Assembly (NCBI RefSeq): GCF_003345525.1
Contig: NZ_QQNH01000002.1
Coordinates: 186,001 to 250,000 of the forward strand
Origin: Pelagibacterium lacus
GTDB taxonomy: Bacteria > Pseudomonadota > Alphaproteobacteria > Rhizobiales > Devosiaceae
Direction of reading: 5' to 3'
Length of the DNA: 64,000 nt
The notes under the pieces: model-generated
Seen by the model: the letters and a program-made list of their open reading frames with translations, nothing else
Databases searched by the model: none
What the model was told of the DNA's origin: nothing
Translations under genes and position numbers: made by a program
In this document: positions 1 to 8,109 of the stretch, one piece after another
Layout: each line of letters starts with the position of its first letter
Position numbering within the stretch: position 1 is the stretch's first letter

Positions 1-22
1 AGCGCCGGCGGGAGAATGTGGC

Positions 23-730
23 GTGAAGCAGATCCGCCTGTTGCCCGTGGTGGTGGTCGCGGCCAGCGCCCTGCTGGGGCTCAAGGCCGTGGGGCTGGTG
101 ACCGGAGCGGGCTATACGCTGGGCGGGGCCAATGTGGCCTTTGCGGTGGACGCGCCCCTCGAAGCCGCTGCCGAAGCGGTTTTCGCTGCGGTGCCGGACG
201 CCGAAACCGGTGGGGCGGGCAATATTTTCGAGGTGACGGCGACCGGGGACGCGGTGCCCTTTGCGGCGGATGATGAGGCGACCGGCGATATCATCCTGCA
301 AAGGCTGGCCGAGCGCCGGGCCGAGCTCGATGCCTTCGCCGCCGAGCTCGAAACCCGGCTGGCGGTGATCGAGGCGGCGGAATTGCGCATCGCGGAGCGC
401 ATGGCCGAACTCGATGCGCTCGAAGCGAGCGTCAATGCCGGGGTCGATGCGCGGGAGACCCAGGAGGCCGAGCAGTTCGCCGCGCTGGTCTCCATGTACG
501 AGAACATGCGGCCCGCCGACGCCGCGACCATCTTCAACGATCTGGAAACCGGCGTCCTGGTGCGGGTGGGGCGGGAGATGAATCCCCGCAAGCTCGGGCC
601 GATCATGGCCAAGATGCTGCCGGTGAAGGCGCAGGAACTGACCGTGCTGCTGGCGCAGAGCGACGCCCCAGACCTGTTCCGGCCGGGTGTCGACGAGATG
701 GCCGAGCTTCCCCAGATCATCGGGCAATAA
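23..730 (+). CDS. motE: MotE family flagellar motility protein
   Basis: A 235-residue protein with an N-terminal hydrophobic segment (about residues 5-32, signal peptide or anchor), a charged coiled-coil region (about 90-150) and a C-terminal MotE/MgtE-N-like helical domain containing the conserved patterns YENMRPADAA and KLGPIMAKM. In rhizobia MotE is a periplasmic chaperone for the motor protein MotC; that role is family knowledge, not shown here. The GTG start at 23 is chosen because GGAG lies about 8 bases upstream and the hydrophobic segment follows directly. It lies at the left edge, so other flagellar genes probably precede it. The next gene, a large periplasmic TPR protein, follows after 81 bases and is a candidate client. 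Confidence 0.85.
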   Translation: MKQIRLLPVVVVAASALLGLKAVGLVTGAGYTLGGANVAFAVDAPLEAAAEAVFAAVPDAETGGAGNIFEVTATGDAVPFAADDEATGDIILQRLAERRAELDAFAAELETRLAVIEAAELRIAERMAELDALEASVNAGVDARETQEAEQFAALVSMYENMRPADAATIFNDLETGVLVRVGREMNPRKLGPIMAKMLPVKAQELTVLLAQSDAPDLFRPGVDEMAELPQIIGQ

Positions 731-752
731 GCCGGGACTTTCCTCCTTGGCG

Positions 753-767
753 GTAAGAGCATCTTAA
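753..767. promoter_or_regulatory. CtrA-like site (GTAA-N7-TTAA) before the TPR gene
   Basis: GTAA, seven bases, then TTAA: one mismatch from the CtrA consensus TTAA-N7-TTAA. It ends about 45 bases before the start codon at 812. The identical variant occurs before fliQ. Binding is inferred from the match and from the flagellar context. Confidence 0.45.
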
Positions 768-811
768 GCGCTGCCTTCTAGGCTCTGCGACGAGTTAGGG
801 CGGCAGGCAGA

Positions 812-3800
812 ATGCTTTCGACCACGAAGAAAAGTGGACGCTCGCCAGTATCGGGATCGACCGGAAGAATGTCCGGCACGACCGGGTTCGGGGCAGGCTG
901 GTTCAGCGCTGCGAGGCAGGCCTCGCTGGCGCTGTTTTTGTCGTTGCCGCTGGTCGCCGCCGCATTTGCGCAGGAACCCATCGCGTTCGAGGCCGAGCCG
1001 CAGGACGGATATGCCCGGCTGATCCTGAGCTTTCCCGAACGCCTCAACCTGCCGGCCTATACGGTGAGCGCGGACAATGGGGTACTGATCATCGCGCTCG
1101 ACGGCGTGGAGATGGACGGCACGCTGCCCGATGTCGGCATGATCATCGGCGACTACGCTTCGGTGGTACGGTTCGATCCAGACCGGGAAGCGATCCGCAT
1201 GGGACTGCGCGCGCCCTTGCGGATCAATACCATCGCCGCCGGCGAACAGCTCTATATCGACCTGATGCCCACCGGCTGGAGCGGGCCGCCGCCGGGCCTG
1301 CCCGAGCCGGTGATCGCGCGGCTGGCCGAGCGCGCCGAGAGCGCGGCGCGGATCGCCGAAGAGCGGCGGCGGGCCGAAATGGTCGAGGAATACCGGCCCA
1401 GGGCCCTGATCAGTCTTGGGCGGCATCCGACCTTCACGCGGGTGATGTTCGACTGGAATGTCGGCACGAAGGCCGAATTCAGCCAGGACGGGCTTGATGC
1501 GCGGCTGAAATTCGATTGGCCGGTGCCCATCGATCTCTATCCGCTGCTCGCGGGCCTACCGCCGCAGATCGCTTCGGTAACGGCCGATATCGCGCCCAGC
1601 GGGACGGAACTGCGCTTCACGCTGGCCCAGGACGTGCCGTTGCGCTTTTACGAAAACGGCCTGGCGCAGTTCGTGCTCGATATCGACGATCCCGCTGCGG
1701 CAGCGGACCGGTTCGACATGGCCGCCCTGATCGCCGCGGCGGAAGGTCTGGCCACGCCGGCGGCCGAGCAGGCGGAGGCGGGCATGCCGAGCCTTGCCGA
1801 TGCGGCGCCGGTCGTGGCGCCCGAGGCCATCGTTCCCCATGTGAGCGCGATCGGCTCGACGGTACGGGTCGTGTTCCCGTTCGCGTCCGAGACGCCTTCG
1901 GCGGTGTTCCGGCGCGGCAATGTGGTGTGGCTGGTCTTCGATACCGCGACCCCCATCGCCCAGCCGAGCGCGGCGGGCGGCGATATCCTCGATGGGCTGG
2001 TGAGCGCGTTTACCGTGCAGGCCGCGGGGGCGTCGCAAGTGGTGCGCATGGAGCTTTCGCAGAATCGGCTGGCAACGCTGGGCTCGGAGGGCCGATCCTG
2101 GGTGATTTCGCTCGGCGATACGCTTCTGGACGTCACCGATCCGATCGCCTTCGAACGCCGCCGCAGCGCTTCGGGTTTCTACGAGATCGTCGCCGGGCTG
2201 CACCGGCCGTTCAAGGTGCATCAGCTGCGCGATCCCGATGTGGGCGACATTCTCGACGTGGTGACGGCCCTGCCGCCGGCCCAAGGGGTGGTGCGGGATC
2301 TTGCCTATGTGGATTTCCTCGCGCCACGCTCGGCGCATGGGCTGGTGATCAAGCCGCTGCATGATGGGGTGCGGGTGGCGATCGAGGGCGAGGCCGTGGC
2401 CATCTCGGCGGCCACCGGGCTGACTGTTTCGGAAGAAACCGATGTCCGCTTCCGCATGCCGATCAACGGGACAGACAGCGCGCTGGATCTGGTCGCGCAT
2501 TACGTGCCCAATCCCCTGCAATTCGAGGAACGGCGGGCCGAGCTGATGGCCCGGGCGGCGGCGAGCGAGGGGCGTGAACTCGACATGGCGCGCCTCGATC
2601 TGGCGCAGTTCTACCTCGGCAACGGCTTTGCCCATGAGTCGATCGGGGTGCTGGGCGTGATGGCCAGCCAATTGCGGCAGACGGTGCTCGAAACCGAGAT
2701 GCTGGCGACGCTGGCGGCGGCCAATACGCTCGCGGGGCGCACCCAGGAGGCGCTGTCCATCCTCAATTCCGATCCGATGCGGGACGAGGCCGACGCCATG
2801 ATCTGGCGCGCCATCGCGCGCGGGGAGGCGGGGATCGATCCGGCTTCGGCGCGCCTCGACGCCCTGGGTGCCCGCAGCGTGGTCAAGGACTATCCCAATT
2901 GGGTGCAGGCGCGGTTCGCCCTGGCGGCGATCCGGGCGGCGCTGACCCAGGGCGACGCGGACATGGCGGCCGACCTGCTGGCCGGGGTGGAGCTGTCAAC
3001 CCTGTCGCGCGACCAGATGGCCCAATATGAGTTGTTCTCGGGCATGCTCGACCATCTCAACGGGCGCGAGACCGAGGCGCTGGAGAGCTATGGACGGGTG
3101 ATCGCCTCCGACCGGCGTCCCAGTGCGGCCGAAGCGGTGCTGCGCACTATCGAACTGCTCGACGCAACCGGGCGGCTGGACGTGCATCGGGCCGCCTCGG
3201 CCCTGTCGGCGCAGGCGGCCCTCTGGCGCGGCGGGCCGCTCGAAGTCGCCATGAGCGAAAAGCTCGCCGATCTTCTCTATCGCGACGACCAATACCGGCA
3301 GGCCTTCGTCATGACCCAGGACATGGCGAACACCATCGCGGCGGGGCCGGCGCTCGATCGTCTGCTGGAGCGGGCGCGGATCGAGTTCGCCGGGCTCTAT
3401 CTCGACGGCAAGGCCGATGTGCTGCCGCCGATCGAGGCGCTTTCGCTCTACTACGATTTCCGCCAGCTCACCCCGCCGGGGTCGGATGGGGACATGATGA
3501 TCCGCAATCTGGCCGAGCGGCTGGTCAAGGTCGACCTGCTCGGCCAGGCGGCGGAACTGCTGCAATATCAGGTCGACAACCGGCTGCAGGGGGCGGCGCG
3601 GGCCCAGGTCGCCGCCGACCTGGCGGTGGTCTATATGGCCGGCCACGATCCCAATGCGGCGCTCAGTGTCCTCAGCGCCACCCGGCTGGCGGGCCTGCCG
3701 CCGGGGCTGGAGCGCCAGCGGCGCGTGCTGGAGGCCGGGGCGCTGATCAGCGCCGGCCGCCAGGCCCTGGCGCTCGACCTCCTGTCCGGGCTTACCGGGC

Positions 3801-4222
3801 GCGACGCCGAATTGCTGCGCATCGAGGCGCTGTGGTCGACCAAGCGCTATCGCGAGGCCAGCGAGAAGATCGAACTGCTCTATGCGCCGCAGGCCGATGA
3901 CGGCGCGCTGACGCCCATGGCGCGCATGAACGTGATCAAGGCCGCCGTGGGGTATCTGTTCGCCAACGACACCATCGGCATGGCGCGGCTGCGGACCCGG
4001 TATTCGGAGGCCATGGCGCAGGTGCCCGAATGGCCCATGTTCGCCCTGGTGACCGAGGAGATGGACATCAACGCCGCCGGAATCCGCGACCTCGCGCGGC
4101 AGGTGGCCAATACCGAGTCGATCAACGCCTTCCTCAACGCCTATCGCGAGACCTATGCGGGGGAAAACGCGCTGACCCCGCTGCGCGCCGCCGAGCGCAC
4201 GCAGTCCCTGGCGAGCCTTTGA
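812..4222 (+). CDS. Large periplasmic AMIN-like / TPR repeat protein of the flagellar cluster
   Basis: A 1136-residue protein. An Arg-rich N-terminus is followed by a signal-peptide-like stretch (about residues 35-54) with a plausible AFA cleavage site. Three beta-rich segments that resemble one another follow (about 55-140, 195-290 and 345-435), with the pattern of AMIN-type domains that bind envelope polymers. From about 580 to the C-terminus the sequence is helical and Ala/Leu-rich with TPR-like repeats. I do not recognise a named gene. The start may be 812 or ATG 869; the latter would shorten the N-terminus ahead of the signal sequence. It is adjacent to motE and has a CtrA-like site upstream, so a motor or flagellar envelope role, perhaps MotC-like, is inferred. 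Confidence 0.6.
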   Translation: MLSTTKKSGRSPVSGSTGRMSGTTGFGAGWFSAARQASLALFLSLPLVAAAFAQEPIAFEAEPQDGYARLILSFPERLNLPAYTVSADNGVLIIALDGVEMDGTLPDVGMIIGDYASVVRFDPDREAIRMGLRAPLRINTIAAGEQLYIDLMPTGWSGPPPGLPEPVIARLAERAESAARIAEERRRAEMVEEYRPRALISLGRHPTFTRVMFDWNVGTKAEFSQDGLDARLKFDWPVPIDLYPLLAGLPPQIASVTADIAPSGTELRFTLAQDVPLRFYENGLAQFVLDIDDPAAAADRFDMAALIAAAEGLATPAAEQAEAGMPSLADAAPVVAPEAIVPHVSAIGSTVRVVFPFASETPSAVFRRGNVVWLVFDTATPIAQPSAAGGDILDGLVSAFTVQAAGASQVVRMELSQNRLATLGSEGRSWVISLGDTLLDVTDPIAFERRRSASGFYEIVAGLHRPFKVHQLRDPDVGDILDVVTALPPAQGVVRDLAYVDFLAPRSAHGLVIKPLHDGVRVAIEGEAVAISAATGLTVSEETDVRFRMPINGTDSALDLVAHYVPNPLQFEERRAELMARAAASEGRELDMARLDLAQFYLGNGFAHESIGVLGVMASQLRQTVLETEMLATLAAANTLAGRTQEALSILNSDPMRDEADAMIWRAIARGEAGIDPASARLDALGARSVVKDYPNWVQARFALAAIRAALTQGDADMAADLLAGVELSTLSRDQMAQYELFSGMLDHLNGRETEALESYGRVIASDRRPSAAEAVLRTIELLDATGRLDVHRAASALSAQAALWRGGPLEVAMSEKLADLLYRDDQYRQAFVMTQDMANTIAAGPALDRLLERARIEFAGLYLDGKADVLPPIEALSLYYDFRQLTPPGSDGDMMIRNLAERLVKVDLLGQAAELLQYQVDNRLQGAARAQVAADLAVVYMAGHDPNAALSVLSATRLAGLPPGLERQRRVLEAGALISAGRQALALDLLSGLTGRDAELLRIEALWSTKRYREASEKIELLYAPQADDGALTPMARMNVIKAAVGYLFANDTIGMARLRTRYSEAMAQVPEWPMFALVTEEMDINAAGIRDLARQVANTESINAFLNAYRETYAGENALTPLRAAERTQSLASL

Positions 4223-4231
4223 GCCCGCCGG

Positions 4232-4960
4232 TCAGGTCCCGAAACTTCGGATGAGCGAGCCGGCGACCAGGTGCCAGCCATCGACCAGCACGAAGAAGAT
4301 CAGCTTGAAGGGCAGGGAGATGATCACCGGCGGCAGCATCATCATGCCCATGCTCATCAGCACCGACGCGACCACCATGTCGATGACGACGAAGGGCAGG
4401 AAGAGCAGGAAGCCGATCTCGAAGGCGCGGCGGAGTTCCGAGATCATGAAGGCCGGAATGAGGATGCGCAGTTCGAGCGCTTCGGGCGTTTCGGGAGCCG
4501 GCGTGTCGGTGAGGTCGAGAAACAGCATCAGGTCGCGGTCGCGCACATGGGTGCGCATGAATTCGTGCAGCGGGCCGGCCCCCAGCTCCACCGCCTCGGT
4601 GAGCTCGACCTGGCCGTCGACGAGCGGCACGATGCCCATCTCATAGCTTTGCTGCAGGGTGGGGGCCATGATGAAGGCGGTGAGGAACAGCGCCAGCGAG
4701 ATCATCACCGAATTGGGCGGGGCGGTCTGCAATCCGATGGCGGTGCGCAGCAGCGAGAGCACCACCACGATGCGGGTGAAGCTGGTGACCATCACCAGGA
4801 TCGAGGGCGCCAGCGCCAGAATAGTGATCAGCGCGATGATCTGGATGGCGCGCTCGGTGAGCGTGGTCTCGTCCCCGAAATCGATGGAGATGTCCTGGGC
4901 ATGGCCCAGCGAGGGGAGAAGGACGAGGGCGGCGGCCGCAAGGCCGAGGCACAACAGCAA
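4232..4960 (-). CDS. fliP: Flagellar type III export gate protein FliP
   Basis: About 242 residues. A signal-like hydrophobic N-terminus is followed by the diagnostic FliP core, including MVTSFTRIVVVLSLLRTA and the C-terminal hydrophobic block ending near FKLIFFVLVDGW. FliP, with FliQ and FliR, forms the export gate in the inner membrane. It lies 37 bases after fliO on the same strand and converges with the TPR gene (9-base gap). The start is uncertain: TTG at 4960 begins the hydrophobic leader, the reading frame stays open upstream, and no clear ribosome site decides it. Confidence 0.93.
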   Translation of the reverse strand: MLLCLGLAAAALVLLPSLGHAQDISIDFGDETTLTERAIQIIALITILALAPSILVMVTSFTRIVVVLSLLRTAIGLQTAPPNSVMISLALFLTAFIMAPTLQQSYEMGIVPLVDGQVELTEAVELGAGPLHEFMRTHVRDRDLMLFLDLTDTPAPETPEALELRILIPAFMISELRRAFEIGFLLFLPFVVIDMVVASVLMSMGMMMLPPVIISLPFKLIFFVLVDGWHLVAGSLIRSFGT

Positions 4961-4997
4961 GCGGGCGCCGGGGCGAAGGCCGCGACGCCTTTCCAGG

Positions 4998-5579
4998 TCA
5001 GGGCTTGATGGTGCCGTGCTCAGCGTATTCGCGTTCCCTGGGTTCGATCACCGGTTCGGGATCCACGGTGATGGATGCCGACATGGCAACGCTTTTAGCT
5101 GAGTCGGGGGCGAGGCGGCCGGTCTTGTCCGAGTTTCCCCCGTCAATTGAGGGCTCGTCGTCGGTCACCGGGCGTAGCAGGCCGGTATGGCGCAGGGATT
5201 TGGGGGCGGGACGGTGGAGGGGTTCGGGCGCCGGCGCCGGGTGAACCGCCGGCTCGGATGCCGGCACGCGGCGCTGGACGCGCTGGACCTGGGGCGCCTC
5301 GAAGCCGGATTCGACGACGAGGTCGTTGGGCCCGCCGATGACGATCAGGTGCTCGGTTTCGTCCCGGCGGATGATCACGGCCTGGCGCTTGTTGTCGATG
5401 GGGATGGAGTCGATCACCAGCAGGCGCCGGTTGCGACCGCGCCCGACGCCGCTGGTCGCATCGCCCACGAACTTGACCAGCCAGATGGCCAGGACGATGA
5501 GCACCAGCACGATGGCCAGAGCGACGGCCACGGTGATGACGTTGGTTTCGCCGCCGAACAGGCTCGTTAAAAATCCCAC
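4998..5579 (-). CDS. fliO: Flagellar biosynthesis protein FliO
   Basis: About 193 residues: one N-terminal membrane segment (about residues 14-35), a conserved FliO core with RLLVIDSIPIDNKRQAVIIRRD, then a Pro-rich cytoplasmic tail. FliO assists assembly of the FliP ring. The GTG at 5579 is preferred over longer alternatives because AGGAG lies about 9 bases upstream. It forms an operon with fliP and is divergent from flgB; the shared intergenic region carries a perfect CtrA-type site. Confidence 0.85.
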   Translation of the reverse strand: MGFLTSLFGGETNVITVAVALAIVLVLIVLAIWLVKFVGDATSGVGRGRNRRLLVIDSIPIDNKRQAVIIRRDETEHLIVIGGPNDLVVESGFEAPQVQRVQRRVPASEPAVHPAPAPEPLHRPAPKSLRHTGLLRPVTDDEPSIDGGNSDKTGRLAPDSAKSVAMSASITVDPEPVIEPREREYAEHGTIKP

Positions 5580-5713
5580 AGATCGTTCTCCTGATGATCG
5601 TTTCCCGCAGGGCCAGACACATAAAGCTCCGCCAGCATGCGGGCAAGACTTGCCTATCATAGTCCTTTATGCGGCCAGAATTGGGAAGTTTCGACATCCG
5701 GCGGCCAGCAATC

Positions 5714-5728
5714 TTAACGGGTGGTTAA
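5714..5728. promoter_or_regulatory. CtrA-type site (TTAA-N7-TTAA) between fliO and flgB
   Basis: A perfect TTAA-N7-TTAA. The right half also reads TTAACCAT, the alternative CtrA half-site form. It lies 59 bases before the flgB ATG at 5787 and 135 bases before fliO, so it could serve either or both. This is a sequence match; occupancy is not shown. Confidence 0.65.
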
Positions 5729-5786
5729 CCATGTGATGGGAAGAATTTGCCCAGTTGGCGACCGGAACGAAAGATTCGCACGCGAC

Positions 5787-6191
5787 ATGGCTATCGGGGA
5801 CCTGCCGATCTTTGCGGCGCTGAAGGGCAAGATGCAATGGCACCAGACGCGCCAGTCGCTGCTGGCCGAAAACGTCGCCAATGCGGAGACGCCCGGCTAT
5901 CGCGGGCGCGACCTCTCGCCCTTTTCCGTAGGGGATGCGGAGCGGCGGTCGGGCCTCGCGGTGACCACGGCGGCAACCAATGCACGGCACTTCTCGGTGG
6001 GCGGCAATGCCAGCCGGGCCATGGGCGCGCGGACGATGAACAGCTTCGAGATCATGCCCGAGGGCAATGGGGTGACGCTCGAGGAAGAGATGATGAAGGT
6101 CACCACCAACCAGATGGATTACCAGGCCGCCACCACGCTCTATTCCCGCTCGATGCGCCTGATGCGCATCGCGCTGGGCAAGCAGGCATGA
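5787..6191 (+). CDS. flgB: Flagellar basal-body rod protein FlgB
   Basis: 134 residues from ATG 5787, which gives the usual FlgB beginning MAIGDLPIFAALKGKMQWH and the signature LLAENVANAETPGYRGRD. FlgB is a proximal rod subunit exported by the flagellar type III system. Longer in-frame starts (from 5721) exist but overlap the CtrA-type site and are not supported by the family. It is the first gene of the flgB-flgC-fliE unit. Confidence 0.93.
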   Translation: MAIGDLPIFAALKGKMQWHQTRQSLLAENVANAETPGYRGRDLSPFSVGDAERRSGLAVTTAATNARHFSVGGNASRAMGARTMNSFEIMPEGNGVTLEEEMMKVTTNQMDYQAATTLYSRSMRLMRIALGKQA

Positions 6192-6219
6192 TGGCGCGGC
6201 GGGCGCAGGGAGACGCGAG

Positions 6220-6633
6220 ATGAATGATTTCATGACGTCGATCAAGATCGCGGGTTCGGGGCTCAACGCCCAGACGGCGCGCATGCGGGTGATCGCCGAG
6301 AATATGGCCAATGCGGATTCGGCGGGCAATACGCCGGGAGCGGACCCTTATCGGCGCAAGATTCCGACCTTCCACGCCATGCTCAATCGCGAGCTGGGCG
6401 CCTATGAGGTCTCGGTGGGCCATCTCGCCTATGACATGAGCGATTTCGATAGCCGCTACGAGCCGGGGCACCCGGCGGCGGACGAGAACGGCTATGTCAA
6501 ATATCCCAATATCAACACGCTGATCGAGACCATGGACATGCGCGAGGCCCAGCGCACCTATGAGGCCAATCTCAACGTCGTCACCGTGTCGCGCCAGATG
6601 CTGGGGCGCACCCTCGACATCCTGCGCGGCTAG
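6220..6633 (+). CDS. flgC: Flagellar basal-body rod protein FlgC
   Basis: 137 residues. The N-terminal rod motif contains SGLNAQTARMRVIAENMANA, and the C-terminal coiled segment ends QMLGRTLDILRG, typical of FlgC. It is a proximal rod subunit, 28 bases downstream of flgB and 12 bases before fliE, and so cotranscribed. Confidence 0.95.
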   Translation: MNDFMTSIKIAGSGLNAQTARMRVIAENMANADSAGNTPGADPYRRKIPTFHAMLNRELGAYEVSVGHLAYDMSDFDSRYEPGHPAADENGYVKYPNINTLIETMDMREAQRTYEANLNVVTVSRQMLGRTLDILRG

Positions 6634-6645
6634 GGAGCCCTTTAG

Positions 6646-6969
6646 ATGAGCACGCCTTTCAATGCCGCGACGGCCGCCTACGGCAATATCTCGCGCCTGA
6701 TTTCCGATCAGGCGGCGGGCAAGACCTCGACCCCCGTCGCCAATGCCGGCGGCGCCAATTTCGGGCAGATGCTGGCCGAGCAGATCAATTCGGTCGCCGA
6801 AGCGGGCCGGACCTCCGATCAGCTCGGCATCGACATGATGAATGGCAAGGCCAATGTCATCGACGTGGTGACCGCCCTCGCCGAAACTGAAACCGCCATG
6901 GAGACCATGGTCACCCTTCGCGACAGGGTGATCTCGGCCTATGAGGAAATCATGCGCATGCCGATCTGA
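6646..6969 (+). CDS. fliE: Flagellar hook-basal body complex protein FliE
   Basis: 107 residues with the FliE C-terminus (DVVTALAETETAMETMVTLRD followed by VISAYEEIMRMPI). FliE joins the MS ring or export gate to the rod. It is third in the flgB-flgC-fliE operon. The 105 bases after it hold a CtrA-like site before fliQ. Confidence 0.93.
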   Translation: MSTPFNAATAAYGNISRLISDQAAGKTSTPVANAGGANFGQMLAEQINSVAEAGRTSDQLGIDMMNGKANVIDVVTALAETETAMETMVTLRDRVISAYEEIMRMPI

Positions 6970-7031
6970 TGGCATGAGCGCGGGCTGCAAATGGCGGGCC
7001 CACGACAATCACCTTGGCTGAAAGATTGGGT

Positions 7032-7046
7032 GTAAGCTGTCGTTAA
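7032..7046. promoter_or_regulatory. CtrA-like site (GTAA-N7-TTAA) before fliQ
   Basis: GTAA-N7-TTAA, one mismatch from the CtrA consensus, 28 bases before the fliQ start. It suggests an internal promoter for fliQ-fliR-flhB. The same variant occurs at 753-767. Confidence 0.45.
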
Positions 7047-7074
7047 CGAATCGCGCGGGGCAGGAGGCTGGCGC

Positions 7075-7341
7075 ATGAGTGGGGCCGCGACGCTCGACAT
7101 CGCCACATCGGGAATCTGGACGCTGATCATCCTCGCCGCGCCGATGATGATCGTGGGACTCGTGGTCGGCGTGGTGATTGCCCTTTTCCAGGCGCTGACC
7201 CAGATCCAGGAAATGACCCTGGTCTTCGTGCCCAAGATCATCGCCATCTTCGTCACCCTGCTGCTGGCGCTGCCCTTCATGGGCGCGACCATGGCCGCTT
7301 ATATGGACCAGATCGTCGATATGATCATCGTCGGCGGATAA
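7075..7341 (+). CDS. fliQ: Flagellar type III export gate protein FliQ
   Basis: 88 residues with two membrane helices and the FliQ signature ALTQIQEMTLVFVPKIIA. It is a component of the FliPQR export gate. The stop is followed after three bases by the fliR ATG. Confidence 0.95.
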   Translation: MSGAATLDIATSGIWTLIILAAPMMIVGLVVGVVIALFQALTQIQEMTLVFVPKIIAIFVTLLLALPFMGATMAAYMDQIVDMIIVGG

Positions 7342-7344
7342 CCC

Positions 7345-8106
7345 ATGACGGTGAACTGGGGCCCGGACGTCGCCTATTATTTCTTCCTCATCTTCGCCCG
7401 GCTCGGCACCATGCTCATGCTCATGCCCGCCCTGGGGGAACAGACCATCCCGGCGCGGCTGCGGCTGACCTTCGCGCTGGCTTTTGCCGTCCTTCTCTAT
7501 CCGCTGGTGCTGCCGCAACTGGGAAGCGTGCCCCAGAGCGTGGGCGGGCTGATGGCCGCGGTCGGGCACGAGTTGGCGGTGGGCTTCATCCTTGGGGGAT
7601 TGCTGCGGCTGATCCTCACGGCGGCGCAGGTCGCCGGCGCGGTCATCGCGTTCCAGATGGGGCTGTCCATGGCACAGACCTCAGACCCCACCCAGCCCGG
7701 CGTGCAGGGCGCCATCGTGGGCAATTTCCTCGCCATGCTCGGGGTGACGCTGATCCTTGCCACCGACATGCACCACATGCTGCTGGCGGGGATCTATGAA
7801 AGCTATACCTATTTCCCGCCCGACGCGCCGCTGATGCTGGGCGACGCGGCCGACATGGCGACCCGGATCATCGCCCGGTCTTTCGTCATCGGCGTACAGA
7901 TGGCCGCGCCGCTTCTGGTCTTCGGGCTGGTGTTCTATCTGGGGCTGGGGATTCTCGGCCGGCTGATGCCGCAGATCCAAGTGTTCTTCATGGCCATGCC
8001 GGCCAATATCATCATCGGGCTGATCCTTTTTGCCCTGCTGCTGGCGCTGATGATGGGGCTCTATATGAGCTATCTCGAAGATCATTTCTCGCTGTTTCTG
8101 GGCTAG
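7345..8106 (+). CDS. fliR: Flagellar type III export gate protein FliR
   Basis: 253 residues, largely hydrophobic with about six membrane helices. Typical segments are RLTFALAFAVLLYPLVLP and FQMGLSMAQTSDPTQPGVQG. FliR completes the FliPQR gate and contacts FlhB, whose gene starts three bases downstream. Confidence 0.95.
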   Translation: MTVNWGPDVAYYFFLIFARLGTMLMLMPALGEQTIPARLRLTFALAFAVLLYPLVLPQLGSVPQSVGGLMAAVGHELAVGFILGGLLRLILTAAQVAGAVIAFQMGLSMAQTSDPTQPGVQGAIVGNFLAMLGVTLILATDMHHMLLAGIYESYTYFPPDAPLMLGDAADMATRIIARSFVIGVQMAAPLLVFGLVFYLGLGILGRLMPQIQVFFMAMPANIIIGLILFALLLALMMGLYMSYLEDHFSLFLG

Positions 8107-8109
8107 GCG

